A DNA stretch of 64,000 nucleotides from the NCBI GenBank assembly GCA_017429505.1, contig JAFROW010000011.1, positions 124,001-188,000 on the forward strand, in the 5' to 3' direction. Each line of letters begins with the position of its first letter. Within the stretch, counting starts at the first letter, position 1. The notes under the pieces are model-generated. The model saw only the letters and a program-made list of their open reading frames with translations, made no database searches and was not told where the DNA came from. Position numbers and translations under genes: made by a program. The DNA is from Clostridia bacterium. GTDB lineage: Bacteria; Bacillota; Clostridia; TANB77; CAG-508. This document shows positions 9,418 through 18,520 of this stretch, piece by piece.

Positions 9418-10326
9418 GTGGAAGAAAACGCAAAATTAAATTTAAAGAATGACATTATATTTCAGGCATTCTTTGCTAAGAAAGGAAACGAGATATTCTT
9501 AATCGATTTTCTTGAAGCACTATTAAAGATTAAAATAAACAAAATAATAATCAAAGAAGAGGTTACTGTAGAAAAGCTCTCTAAATTCGAAAAAGGTGGA
9601 CGAATAGATATACAAGCAACTTTAAATGATGGAATAATAGCTAATATAGAAATGCAAAGAACATATCAAAAAGGTTTTGAAATTAGAACAGTATTCTATG
9701 CTTCAAAAGAGATAGCAAGAGGAACAAAGGTTGGAACAAATTATGAAGATATGGACAAAACCATAATGATAAATATTTTAGGAGAGAACATGTTTCCTGA
9801 AAAATTTGATGAATATATTCAAAAATCTGCGATAGTACTAGAAAAACATAGAGAATATATTGTAACAGACATAGTAGAATGGTATTTTATTGAACTTCCA
9901 AAATTCAGAAAACATCATCCAGATATGAGTGAAAAAATTAACCAATGGTTGGCTTTTTTGGATGATGAAGATAAGGAGTTGGTAAATATGGCAGTGAAAA
10001 AGAACATGGTATTAAAAAAAGCACAAGACGAAGTAGACTATCTAACAGGAGATCCAGAATTACGAAGACTAGCAGAGTTACAAGAAAAATGGGCTTGGGA
10101 TGAACAATTTTATAAAATGATGGCTATAAAAGAAGGTAGAAAAGAAGGTAGAAAAGAAGGTAGAAAAGAAGGTAGAAAAGAAGGTAGAAAAGAAGGCAGA
10201 AAAGAAGGCAAGCAAGAAGAAAAAGAAAAAATTGCAAAAAAACTTCTAAGAATTGGATTAGAAATAAATAAGATAATAGAAGCTACAGGATTAACAAAAG
10301 AAGAGATAGAAAAATTGAAAATTTAA
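9418..10326 (+). CDS. Rpn-family PD-(D/E)XK nuclease / transposase-like protein
   Basis: A 302-residue protein of the Rpn recombination-promoting nuclease group (PD-(D/E)XK fold). The N terminus NDIIFQAFFAKKGNE and the core GGRIDIQATLNDG...IEMQ give the D...E-x-Q active-site pattern around residues 63-80. The C-terminal part carries seven tandem KEGR/KEGK units (about residues 238-265) before a final helical stretch. GTG start follows AAGAAAGGA. Proteins of this type cut DNA and promote RecA-independent recombination; they are common and variable in gut Clostridia. Activity here is inferred. Confidence 0.8.
   Translation: MEENAKLNLKNDIIFQAFFAKKGNEIFLIDFLEALLKIKINKIIIKEEVTVEKLSKFEKGGRIDIQATLNDGIIANIEMQRTYQKGFEIRTVFYASKEIARGTKVGTNYEDMDKTIMINILGENMFPEKFDEYIQKSAIVLEKHREYIVTDIVEWYFIELPKFRKHHPDMSEKINQWLAFLDDEDKELVNMAVKKNMVLKKAQDEVDYLTGDPELRRLAELQEKWAWDEQFYKMMAIKEGRKEGRKEGRKEGRKEGRKEGRKEGKQEEKEKIAKKLLRIGLEINKIIEATGLTKEEIEKLKI
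10129..10212 (+). repeat. Seven tandem 12-bp repeats inside the Rpn-family gene
   Basis: AAAGAAGGTAGA repeated in frame from 10129 to 10212, the last copies varying by single bases. The translated unit is KEGR. Copy number changes would stay in frame because the unit is 12 bp. Confidence 0.95.
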
Positions 10327-10367
10327 ATATATTTGTTTTTTAACAAACAAAATTTAATAAAAATAAC

Positions 10368-10410
10368 AAACCCGAATTATTAGAAAAATTCTAATAATTC
10401 GGGTTTATTT
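10368..10410. terminator. Strong bidirectional terminator
   Basis: Seventeen-bp perfect stem AAACCCGAATTATTAGA / TCTAATAATTCGGGTTT with an AAAAT loop and a T-rich tail, placed between convergent genes. Confidence 0.9.
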
Positions 10411-10453
10411 AATATAATAGAAAAGTAATATTTCCTATCATATTAAATTACAA

Positions 10454-10828
10454 CTACATTCCTGTTGTTCCTGGAATAAAGTAATCAACTACACCATAAA
10501 TCAATGCACCAATAATTGCTGCCATCCAAGAAATACTATATCCTGCAACGAAAAATTGTGTAACATATAAAGTGATTGCAGCTAAAGCAAATCCTACAAA
10601 TCCTTTTCCAAAAGGACTACTTTGAATTCCTGTAAATTTTGCAATTAAGTAATCCATAACAGCTAAAACTATTGTGGCAATTGCTAATGCCCAAATATTA
10701 TTTATAGTAAATCCAGGTGTGAAAAATGCAGTTATAGCTAAAACAACGGCTGCAGCAATAAGTCTTCCAACTACTTGCCAAACGCCACTACCTGTATTTT
10801 GATTAGTTTCACTTCTTGATTCTGCCAT
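10454..10828 (-). CDS. Holin-like four-helix membrane protein (phage holin 4 family)
   Basis: A 124-residue membrane protein with four hydrophobic segments between about residues 15 and 115, resembling the PF04020-type small membrane proteins annotated as phage holin family. There is no lysis gene beside it, so a housekeeping membrane role is more likely than lysis. The ATG at 10828 follows AAAGGAGG with 9 bases; the TTG at 10837 abuts the ribosome binding site and is rejected. Confidence 0.6.
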   Translation of the reverse strand: MAESRSETNQNTGSGVWQVVGRLIAAAVVLAITAFFTPGFTINNIWALAIATIVLAVMDYLIAKFTGIQSSPFGKGFVGFALAAITLYVTQFFVAGYSISWMAAIIGALIYGVVDYFIPGTTGM

Positions 10829-11031
10829 GAAATTCAACCTCCTTTAAAATCAGGTTATGCAAATATTATTTACAAAAAATTTTTTTTTATTCATTTTTTT
10901 AGTGTATAATCAAAAATATACAAAACATATTTAAATTATATAAATATTTATTTATCATATAAAAAATCTTATTATTATTGAATATTTTTCAAAAAAATTG
11001 GGCATTATTATAAAAAAATTTGGAGGCAAAT

Positions 11032-11703
11032 ATGTTAATAAATTTTTTTAGATCAATTATTCTTTATATTATAGTTTTAATTGTTATGAGAATGATGGGA
11101 AAACGTGAAATAGGGCAGCTTCAACCATTTGAACTTGCAATTTCTATAATGATTGCAGATCTAGCAACAATTCCAATGACAGATACAGGAATTCCAATAG
11201 GTAATGGAATTGTGCCAATTTTAGGGCTTCTTGTGATGCATCTTTTAATTTCTTTAATAAATTTAAAAAGTACAAAACTTAGAGAAATCATTTGTGGAAA
11301 GCCTAGAATTTTAATATATAGGGGAAAAATACAAGAAAAAGCAATGATAAAAGAGCGATTTACAATTAATGAACTTCAGGAGAGAATAAGAAGTCAAAAT
11401 GTAGTAAATTTAGGTGATGTAGAATATGCAATTTTGGAAACAAGTGGACAAATTACAGTTATAGAAAAGCCAAACAAAAGACAAGCTATTCCAGAAGATT
11501 TTGGAATAATGCCAGAATATGAAGGAATTCCGTATGATTTGGTTGTTGATGGAAAAGTTATGTATCAAAATTTAAAAGAGATTGGCAAAGACTACAATTG
11601 GTTAAAAAAAGAGGTTAATAAATTTAAATTTAATCCTGAAGAGGCTTTAGTTGTCACAATTGATGGAAAGGGACAGATTTTTTGTCAAAAAAAAGAAGCT
11701 TAA
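11032..11703 (+). CDS. DUF421 membrane protein (YetF-like)
   Basis: A 223-residue protein: two or three N-terminal membrane helices (to about residue 85), then the conserved cytoplasmic DUF421 domain with the typical RMMGKREIGQLQPFE and GDVEYAILE.SGQI stretches. Function of the family is poorly known (YetF/YdfR-type membrane proteins, some linked to germination). ATG at 11032 follows TTGGAGG; the upstream TTG overlaps that site. The DUF4363 gene downstream is a common partner. Confidence 0.8.
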   Translation: MLINFFRSIILYIIVLIVMRMMGKREIGQLQPFELAISIMIADLATIPMTDTGIPIGNGIVPILGLLVMHLLISLINLKSTKLREIICGKPRILIYRGKIQEKAMIKERFTINELQERIRSQNVVNLGDVEYAILETSGQITVIEKPNKRQAIPEDFGIMPEYEGIPYDLVVDGKVMYQNLKEIGKDYNWLKKEVNKFKFNPEEALVVTIDGKGQIFCQKKEA

Positions 11704-11822
11704 AGAACTTGATATTTATGTGATAGCATAAAAAAATTTAAAGACTTGTGAAATGGTGCACTTTGAAAGATAATCGCAAAGAATAAAAAAGTTAAATGCT
11801 TAAATGAAAGGAAGTATAAAAA

Positions 11823-12212
11823 ATGTATAAAGAACTTGTTATTTCTATAATAATTGTTGCTTCAATTTTTGTACTTGACTATATAACTCAAAAATACACA
11901 GACAATGTGATAAATGAAGCAATACAGGATTTAACTTCAATAAAACAAGCTATGAAGCAAGAATCTGTAGAAAATGAAAAAGTTTTAGAACAGGCAAGTG
12001 ATAATTATGAAAAATGGTTGGAATATCATAAAAGGTTAGCTTTTTATATAGAACACAATGAGCTTGAAAAGGTAGAAACAAATTATGTTGCAGGTAAAAG
12101 TTTTATAGAAAATGCAAAATATGAAGATGCTATGTCAGAAGTGGAAAAGACAATATTTGTTTTGCAACATATAAATGATAAGTATTCTGTAAATTTAGAA
12201 AATATTTTTTAA
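11823..12212 (+). CDS. DUF4363-like membrane-anchored protein
   Basis: 129 residues with one N-terminal hydrophobic segment (LVISIIIVASIFVLDYI) and a helical outside domain of roughly 100 residues. Similar small proteins follow DUF421 genes in Clostridia, and the 119-bp gap with a GAAAGGAAG ribosome binding site fits co-expression. Function unknown. Confidence 0.6.
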   Translation: MYKELVISIIIVASIFVLDYITQKYTDNVINEAIQDLTSIKQAMKQESVENEKVLEQASDNYEKWLEYHKRLAFYIEHNELEKVETNYVAGKSFIENAKYEDAMSEVEKTIFVLQHINDKYSVNLENIF

Positions 12213-12329
12213 CATAAGTATAAATTTCTAGAAAAAGTAAATAATAGTTTTAAATTAAGTCTTAGTTAGTTTTTGCAAAAAATACATAAAACATGCAAAA
12301 ACTTATTGGCTAAAAAATAGGAGGTTGTT

Positions 12330-13196
12330 ATGAGAAGAGAAAAAAATGGGTTTAGATTTATAATATTAATTTTTGCAGTTATTGCGGTTATAATATCCTT
12401 ATTAATAGGATTATTAATTTCAAGAGGTGTAAAAAGTGCAAGGCAAAATGATTTTGCGGGTGAGATGTCAAAATTAAGTGAGGATTTAAGTGAAACTGAT
12501 ACAGCGAGTACTCAAATAGGAAAAACTATTGAAGAAGCTGAGGAAGAAAATGATGAACAGTTAGGATATGAGATACCTTCTTTAAATGAACAAAAAGAAG
12601 ATGCAAAAAACAATACTTCTTCAAAGGATACAAAGAAAACAACCAGCAAGAATAATTCTAATAAAGAGAATAGTTTATCTATAGAGACAAATTCTGAAAA
12701 TAATACTAAAAAAAATACAACAACGGAAACTAATTCTAAAAATGCAACAATAGAAAACAACTCTAAAAATGTAGAAAAAGAAGAAAATATCAAATTTGAA
12801 GCTCCAATAAAAGGCGAGATATTAAGAGAATTTGCAAAAGATTCACTCGTATTTTCAAACACTTTGCAAGAATGGATTACACATAATGGTGTAGACATAA
12901 AAGCAGACAAAACAAGTGTTGTAAAATCTGCCGCAAATGGAACAATATCTTCAATAAAAAATGACCCTAGATATGGTTTAACAGTTATTATAAACCACGA
13001 CAATGGGTATCAAACCATTTACTCAAATCTTCTTACAGCAGAGTTTGTTGTTAAAGATGAAAAAGTTAAAATGGGACAAAGCATTGGAACAGTTGGAAAT
13101 TCTGCTTCTTTTGAAGTTGAAGATGAATATCATTTGCATTTTGAAGTATTAAAAGAAAATGAGTATTTAGATCCAACTCAATTCATGAACTTTTAG
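12330..13196 (+). CDS. Membrane-anchored M23 (LytM) metallopeptidase, possible SpoIIQ
   Basis: 288 residues: one membrane segment at about 9-32, a low-complexity linker rich in Asn, Ser, Thr and Lys (about 65-150), then an M23 domain (about 155-288). Zinc ligands are present: HNGVD supplies H-x3-D and HLHFEV the H-x-H motif, so the enzyme should be able to cut peptidoglycan cross-links. The architecture matches SpoIIQ of Clostridia, which keeps its catalytic residues, and dpaA follows; but SpoIIQ-like and other cell-wall M23 proteins cannot be separated by reading. Confidence 0.7.
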   Translation: MRREKNGFRFIILIFAVIAVIISLLIGLLISRGVKSARQNDFAGEMSKLSEDLSETDTASTQIGKTIEEAEEENDEQLGYEIPSLNEQKEDAKNNTSSKDTKKTTSKNNSNKENSLSIETNSENNTKKNTTTETNSKNATIENNSKNVEKEENIKFEAPIKGEILREFAKDSLVFSNTLQEWITHNGVDIKADKTSVVKSAANGTISSIKNDPRYGLTVIINHDNGYQTIYSNLLTAEFVVKDEKVKMGQSIGTVGNSASFEVEDEYHLHFEVLKENEYLDPTQFMNF

Positions 13197-13253
13197 GAAA
13201 ATTTCAGAAATCTAAAAATAATAAAATATATTTAATAAGAAGATGAGTATTAA

Positions 13254-13317
13254 AAATGTGGGGATTTTGCAAATTCCTGCATTTTTTATTGCATAGGAAA
13301 AATCGTATGATTTTTCC
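13254..13317 (+). terminator. Hairpin with T-run and conserved 20-mer
   Basis: GGGGATTT / AAATTCCT hairpin followed by TTTTTT, then the 20-mer TTTTTATTGCATAGGAAAAA (13283-13302) that also follows the hairpin at 24709-24743. A second perfect stem GGAAAAATC/GATTTTTCC spans 13296-13317. Probably a terminator-linked dispersed repeat. Confidence 0.55.
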
Positions 13318-13435
13318 AGAGCAACAAAATCTATTTTTAAAAAGTTTAGAGTATAATAAAAAAAATTGGTAATAAAATATAATAAAGTAATTTGTGCATT
13401 ATACAAAGATTGGATGATAATAGGAGGCGAATAGT

Positions 13436-14350
13436 TTGAATTTTTCAATTATAGGAGGAGATTTAAGACTAGTAAATCTTGCAAAACTTTTGGCAAATGA
13501 TAAAAATGAAGTTTTTGTTTTTGGAATGGAAAAATCAGAAGAAATTGAAGAAAACAACAAAATAATAAAGTGTAATACTCTTGAAGAGGTAATTTATAAT
13601 TCAAAAATAATTATAGGTTCAATACCATTTTCAAGAAATAATGAAGAGATGTATGCAAGTTTTAGTGATAGAATAATAAAAATTGAAGATTTAATAAGCA
13701 AAGTAAACAAAAATAAGATAGATATTTCAAATAAAGATGAAGATTTAACAAGTAAAAGATACAAAGATAAAATATTTATAGCTGGGAATATTTCAAATAA
13801 TGCAATGAAAATGCTTGAAACAAGCTATGGAAAGGTTATAGACATAATGAAAGAGGAACAATTAGTTGTATTAAATACGATTGCAACAGCAGAAGGAGCA
13901 ATAGATGTTGCGATTCAAAATACAGACATAATAATACATGGAAGTAAAGTTTTAATTTTAGGGTTTGGAAGAGTTGCAAAAGAGGTTTCAAATAAATTTC
14001 ATGGATTATCTGCTAAAGTTACTTGTGCTGCAAGAAAAAATATAGATTTAGCATGGATAAAAGCTTTGGGTTATGAAGCAGTAAATATTAATGAATTAGG
14101 AGAAGATTTAAAAAAATATGATATTATAATAAATACTGTACCTCAAATGATTATAGATAAGGAAGAAATGCAATATATGAAGAAAAACGTTTTGCTTATA
14201 GATTTAGCTTCAACACCAGGTGGAATAAATACAGAAGATGTGCAAAAGATGAATTTAAAATTTGTTTGGGCACTAGCATTGCCGGGAAAAATAGCGCCTG
14301 TTACATCTGCGGAATTTATAAAAGATACGATTTATGATTTGTTAAAATGA
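13436..14350 (+). CDS. dpaA: Dipicolinate synthase subunit A
   Basis: 304 residues, matching DpaA (SpoVFA) length. The start NFSIIGGDLRLVNLAKLL and the nucleotide-binding segment HGSKVLILGFGRVAKEVS (about 168-186) fit the NAD(P)-dependent dehydrogenase fold that makes dipicolinic acid in the mother cell from the lysine pathway intermediate. The start is TTG at 13436 after TAGGAGGCGA. The usual partner dpaB is not next to it; rlmN follows, so dpaB must lie elsewhere or be replaced. Confidence 0.85.
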   Translation: MNFSIIGGDLRLVNLAKLLANDKNEVFVFGMEKSEEIEENNKIIKCNTLEEVIYNSKIIIGSIPFSRNNEEMYASFSDRIIKIEDLISKVNKNKIDISNKDEDLTSKRYKDKIFIAGNISNNAMKMLETSYGKVIDIMKEEQLVVLNTIATAEGAIDVAIQNTDIIIHGSKVLILGFGRVAKEVSNKFHGLSAKVTCAARKNIDLAWIKALGYEAVNINELGEDLKKYDIIINTVPQMIIDKEEMQYMKKNVLLIDLASTPGGINTEDVQKMNLKFVWALALPGKIAPVTSAEFIKDTIYDLLK

Positions 14351-14458
14351 ATTAAAGTATAGATAAAGTGAATTAATATTTCATTTTATCTATATTTTTA
14401 GCTAGAAAAATGATTCCGATTTAAATATTCAAATAAAATAGTATTTAAAATTTTTTAC

Positions 14459-14487
14459 TTGAATTTTTTACACATATATAGTAAAAT
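14459..14487 (+). promoter_or_regulatory. SigA-type promoter of the rlmN leader
   Basis: TTGAAT, 17-bp spacer, TAAAAT; transcription should start near 14494, giving a leader of about 120 bases before rlmN. Confidence 0.7.
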
Positions 14488-14503
14488 AGAAGCAAAGAAA
14501 AAA

Positions 14504-14599
14504 CGTGCAGAAAAGAGACGGTCCCAAATTACAAAATTATTAAATAAAAATTCGACAAAAAGTGTTCATTTCCAAAAAGAACCGGTCTCTATCAACACG
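14504..14599 (+). promoter_or_regulatory. Structured 5' leader of rlmN
   Basis: AGAGACGGTCC (14514-14524) pairs with GAACCGGTCTCT (14579-14590) with one bulge and one mismatch, and CGTG (14504-14507) can pair with CACG (14596-14599). The stem closes just before the ribosome binding site AAAGGA, so it could control access to it. I cannot assign it to a known riboswitch class. Confidence 0.5.
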
Positions 14600-14616
14600 C
14601 AGTAAAGGAATGAAAA

Positions 14617-15636
14617 ATGAAAAACATAAAGGATTATAATCTAGAAGAATTAAAGAAACAATTAGTTCAAATGGGAGAAAAACCCTTTAGAGCTGAACAA
14701 ATATTTAAGTGGGTACACCAAGAAAATGTGACAAGTTTTGATGAGATGACAAATTTATCTTTAGAATTAAGAGATAAGCTAAAACAAAATTTTTCGATGT
14801 GTATATTTAATATCATAAAAAAACAAGTTGCATCAGATGGAACTATTAAATACTTATTTGATGTATTAGACGGAAATGCAATTGAAACAGTACTTATGAA
14901 GTACCACCATGGATATAGTATTTGTGTATCTTCACAAATAGGATGCAAAATGGGTTGCAAATTTTGTGCTTCAACAGGTATTGCATTTGCAAGAAGTTTA
15001 ACATCAGGAGAAATTGTGGAGCAACTTTTAGCAGTTGAAAGAGACGCAAGAATAAAGATTTCAAATGTAGTATTTATGGGAATAGGTGAACCACTTGATA
15101 ATTACGATAATGTAGTAAATGCAATTAGAATTATAAATAATCAAAAGGGTGTAAATATTGGAGCAAGACATATAAGTGTTTCTACAAGTGGACTTGTGCC
15201 AAAAATTTATCAATTAGCAGAGGAAAATATCCAATGTACTTTATCTATTTCACTTCATGCAACAACAGATGAGCAAAGAAGTAAAATGATGCCTATAAAC
15301 AATTTATATAACATAGAAGAACTCTTAAAATCTTGCAAAGATTATATTGCAAAAACTAATAGGAGAATATCTTTCGAATATGCTCTTGCTAAAGAAAATA
15401 ACGATAATTTAGAAGATGCAAAAAGACTTGTAAAACTTTTAAAAGGAATGAATTGCCACGTTAATTTAATTCCAATTAATAAAATAGAAAATGGCACATT
15501 TACCAAGAGTACAAACGAAAATATTATGAAATTTAGAGATTATTTAAATGATCACGGAATTGTCGCAACAATACGTAGAGAACTTGGTTCAGATATAGAT
15601 GCAGCATGTGGACAATTAAGAAGAAAAAATTTATAG
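14617..15636 (+). CDS. rlmN: 23S rRNA (adenine2503-C2)-methyltransferase
   Basis: 339 residues, a radical SAM enzyme that methylates A2503 of 23S rRNA and A37 of some tRNAs. The cluster motif is CKMGCKFC (about residues 110-117), followed by NVVFMGIGEPLDNYDNV and ISLHATTDEQR, all typical of RlmN. The catalytic C-terminal cysteine lies in DIDAACGQLR. It begins a run of plus-strand genes. Confidence 0.95.
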   Translation: MKNIKDYNLEELKKQLVQMGEKPFRAEQIFKWVHQENVTSFDEMTNLSLELRDKLKQNFSMCIFNIIKKQVASDGTIKYLFDVLDGNAIETVLMKYHHGYSICVSSQIGCKMGCKFCASTGIAFARSLTSGEIVEQLLAVERDARIKISNVVFMGIGEPLDNYDNVVNAIRIINNQKGVNIGARHISVSTSGLVPKIYQLAEENIQCTLSISLHATTDEQRSKMMPINNLYNIEELLKSCKDYIAKTNRRISFEYALAKENNDNLEDAKRLVKLLKGMNCHVNLIPINKIENGTFTKSTNENIMKFRDYLNDHGIVATIRRELGSDIDAACGQLRRKNL

Positions 15637-15679
15637 ATTACATATCAATTACAAGTGAAAAAGGAAAGGATGAAGTTTT

Positions 15680-16477
15680 ATGGAGAAAAATAATTTTAAA
15701 AAAATATTACCAATTTTAATAATAATAGTTTTAATTATGATAATAATAATAGGAGTAGTTCTAAATTCATTGAAAAAAAATAATGACGAAGAATTTGAAA
15801 GGGATCCAAATGGAGATTCAATAGTTATCGTTAATGAGGCTAATAATGAAAGTATCAAATTTATAGACACAGAAAATAAAGATATAAATAATGGTCAAAA
15901 AAATTATATAGAAATGAACTCAGAAAATTATGCTGAAGCTAATAAAGATAACAAAACTTTTAGAATACAAGATGTAATACATAATAATGATGGTACAATA
16001 ACTGTAAAAGGAAGAGTTTATCAATATTTAGATTTGCCTTCTACAATAAGTGCAGAAGAATATCAAGCCTTACTTAATGGACAATCTTTAAATATTCTTG
16101 GCGAAAAAGTTACAAAAGTACAAGATGATACCTTAGCTAATGAAGCTGGATATGATATAGCTTTAAAAATAGAAACTCAAAAATATAATTACAACATGTA
16201 TTACTATGCAACAGAAAATGAAGAATCACAAACAGCGGAATTATTTAATGGCTCAGATTCATCAATTGCAGTAGGAACAGATACTTATTTACAAAAAACT
16301 TTAAATGGGAATTTTGAGTGTTCTTATTATGGAGAAATAGTAGCTTTAAAGGATTATTATAAAAATGATGTACATATTGAAGATGTAAATAAAACTAGGT
16401 TTTTACATAGACATAATCATTTTTTAATCAATGAACAAGATGGTACTTTTTATAGACTTGTTGTAGTTGGAGATTAA
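15680..16477 (+). CDS. Membrane-anchored protein, unknown function
   Basis: 265 residues that I do not recognise. One long isoleucine-rich membrane segment (about 9-28) is followed by an acidic, Asn-rich linker and a beta-rich outside domain. It sits between rlmN and the RNase R-like gene with 43- and 19-bp gaps, so it is probably co-transcribed. Confidence 0.6.
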   Translation: MEKNNFKKILPILIIIVLIMIIIIGVVLNSLKKNNDEEFERDPNGDSIVIVNEANNESIKFIDTENKDINNGQKNYIEMNSENYAEANKDNKTFRIQDVIHNNDGTITVKGRVYQYLDLPSTISAEEYQALLNGQSLNILGEKVTKVQDDTLANEAGYDIALKIETQKYNYNMYYYATENEESQTAELFNGSDSSIAVGTDTYLQKTLNGNFECSYYGEIVALKDYYKNDVHIEDVNKTRFLHRHNHFLINEQDGTFYRLVVVGD

Positions 16478-16496
16478 GAGAAAGGACATTTTATAA

Positions 16497-18287
16497 ATGG
16501 AAGAAGAAAAAAAAGAAACAATAGTAGGGACATTTCAAAAAAGTAAAAATTTTGGATTTGTTAAGCCTGACCATAAATCTTTTGAAACAGATATATATAT
16601 TGCAAAGAAAGATTTTGGAAAAGCTAGAAATAATCACAAAGTTGTTGTTCAAATTACAAAATACCCATCAAAAGATAGAAAGGCTGAAGGAAAGATAATT
16701 GAGGTTATAGGAGATGTGAATCAAGCAGGAGTAGATATGCTTTCTCTTATAAAAGAATATAGCCTTCCTGCAGAGTTCTCAAAAGAAGTTATAAATGAGG
16801 CAAAAACAAAAGGTGATAAAATAAATCCAAAACATATAAAAAACAGAGTAGATTTAAGAGACCAAGAAATTTTTACAATAGATGGAGAAGATGCAAAAGA
16901 TTTAGATGATGCGATTGCAGTAAAGAAATTAGAAAACGGAAATTACATGTTGGATGTGCATATTGCAGATGTTAGCCATTATGTTTCGCAAGATTCTCTT
17001 TTAGATAAAGAAGCATATATAAGAGGAACAAGTATATATATGCTAGGACGCGTTATTCCAATGCTTCCAAGAGAACTTTCAAATGGAATATGTAGCCTAA
17101 ATGCAGGAGAAGATAGGTTTACTTTAAGTTGTTCAATGGAAATAACTCCAAATGGTGAAGTTGTTGATTCTAAGGTATATAAAGGTGTAATAAATGTTAC
17201 AGAAAGAATGAATTACACTGATGTTCAAAAAATTTTGGACAAGTCTGATAAAGAAGTGTTAAAAAGATATGAAAAATATATTGCGCATTTTGAATTAATG
17301 GCAGAACTTGCAACAATTTTAAAAAATAGAAGACTTGATAAAGGATACCTAAATTTAGATATTCCTGAAAGTAAAATTGAACTAGACATAAATGGATATG
17401 CAATAAATGTAAAAAAATATGAGACAAGCTTTAGTAATGAGATAATTGAGCAATTTATGCTTACAGCAAATGAGACTATTGCAGAAAAATTTTATTGGCT
17501 AGAAGCTCCTTTTATTTATAGAGTACACGAAGATCCGGATTTAGAAAAAGTTGAAGAATTAAATAAATTTTTATCAAATTTAAGATTGAAGATAAAAACA
17601 AGTGGAGAAAGTGTTCATTCTAAGGCATTTGCGCAGGTTTTAGAAAAAGTAAAAGGAAAACCTGAAGAAAAGGTTGTTTCAAATTTAGTTTTACGTACTC
17701 TAAAGCTTGCAAAATATGATTCGCAAAATAAAGGACACTTTGGAATAGCAAGTAAATTTTATTGTCATTTTACATCACCAATTAGAAGATATCCAGATCT
17801 TTTTATTCACAGAGTAATTTCAGAATATTTAAAAGATGATTATGATGTGAGTGAAAATTTTATCGAAAAGTATAAAGGCTTAGCACAAAAGGCGGCTATG
17901 AATTCATCAGAAAGAGAAAGTGTGGCAACAAAAGTTGAAAGAGATGCCGAAAAAATTAAAAAGGCAGAATATATGGAAAATCATATCGGAGAAGTTTATG
18001 AGGGCGTTGTATCAAGCATAACGTCTTTTGGAATGTTTGTAGAATTAGAAAACACAGTAGAAGGACTTATTAGATTTGACGATATGGGAAGTAATGATTT
18101 TTTTATTTATGACGAAGACAGAAAGATTTTGATTGGCGAGCATACAAAGAAAACATACTCAATTGGAGATAAGGTTACAATAAGAGTTAAATATGCAAGT
18201 AAACTTTTAAGATATATAGATTTTGAGGTTTGGAATGAAGAGGAAAATGAAGTAGAATATTTAGAAGAGGAAGAATTTGAAGAATAA
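16497..18287 (+). CDS. rnr: RNase R-like 3'-5' exoribonuclease
   Basis: 596 residues of the RNase II/R family. A cold-shock-like OB domain starts at once (GTFQKSKNFGFVKPD), the RNB catalytic domain runs from about residue 115 to 440 with DGEDAKDLDDAIAV as the metal-binding motif, and an S1 domain follows at about 500-575. The N-terminal winged-helix region and first extension of standard RNase R (usually above 700 residues) are missing. It degrades structured RNA. The start at 16497 has AAAGGA upstream. Confidence 0.85.
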   Translation: MEEEKKETIVGTFQKSKNFGFVKPDHKSFETDIYIAKKDFGKARNNHKVVVQITKYPSKDRKAEGKIIEVIGDVNQAGVDMLSLIKEYSLPAEFSKEVINEAKTKGDKINPKHIKNRVDLRDQEIFTIDGEDAKDLDDAIAVKKLENGNYMLDVHIADVSHYVSQDSLLDKEAYIRGTSIYMLGRVIPMLPRELSNGICSLNAGEDRFTLSCSMEITPNGEVVDSKVYKGVINVTERMNYTDVQKILDKSDKEVLKRYEKYIAHFELMAELATILKNRRLDKGYLNLDIPESKIELDINGYAINVKKYETSFSNEIIEQFMLTANETIAEKFYWLEAPFIYRVHEDPDLEKVEELNKFLSNLRLKIKTSGESVHSKAFAQVLEKVKGKPEEKVVSNLVLRTLKLAKYDSQNKGHFGIASKFYCHFTSPIRRYPDLFIHRVISEYLKDDYDVSENFIEKYKGLAQKAAMNSSERESVATKVERDAEKIKKAEYMENHIGEVYEGVVSSITSFGMFVELENTVEGLIRFDDMGSNDFFIYDEDRKILIGEHTKKTYSIGDKVTIRVKYASKLLRYIDFEVWNEEENEVEYLEEEEFEE

Positions 18288-18317
18288 AAAATATGATTAA
18301 TATATTATACTAAAAGC

Positions 18318-18350
18318 AAAAGAAAGCACTAGAAACGTGCTTTCTTTTAT
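18318..18350. terminator. Bidirectional terminator after rnr
   Basis: Stem AAAAGAAAGCAC / GTGCTTTCTTTT with a 7-base loop, between the rnr gene and the tRNA on the opposite strand. Confidence 0.85.
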
Positions 18351-18354
18351 GATG

Positions 18355-18431
18355 TGGTGCTCCTTCAAGGACTTGAACCTTGGACCCACCGGTTATGAGC
18401 CGGTTGCTCTGACCAACTGAGCTAAAGGAGC
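18355..18431 (-). tRNA. tRNA-Met (CAT)
   Basis: The minus strand folds as a cloverleaf: acceptor GCTCCTT / AAGGAGC, discriminator A and encoded CCA. The D loop has AGCTCAGTTGGT, the anticodon stem is CCGGC with loop TCATAA read as CAT, and the T arm contains GGTTCAAGTCC. It resembles elongator tRNA-Met. Confidence 0.93.
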
Positions 18432-18520
18432 AAAACTTGACTACAAAAAATAGTATATAGTATTTTTTATAGTTTGTCAATAGTTTTTTTGAAAAAAATT
18501 TTATCATTTATAAAAAATTT

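Noticed and set aside
12512-13003. 163-codon open frame on the minus strand
   Set aside because: Antisense shadow of the linker and M23 domain of the peptidase gene; low-complexity Ser/Phe/Leu composition.
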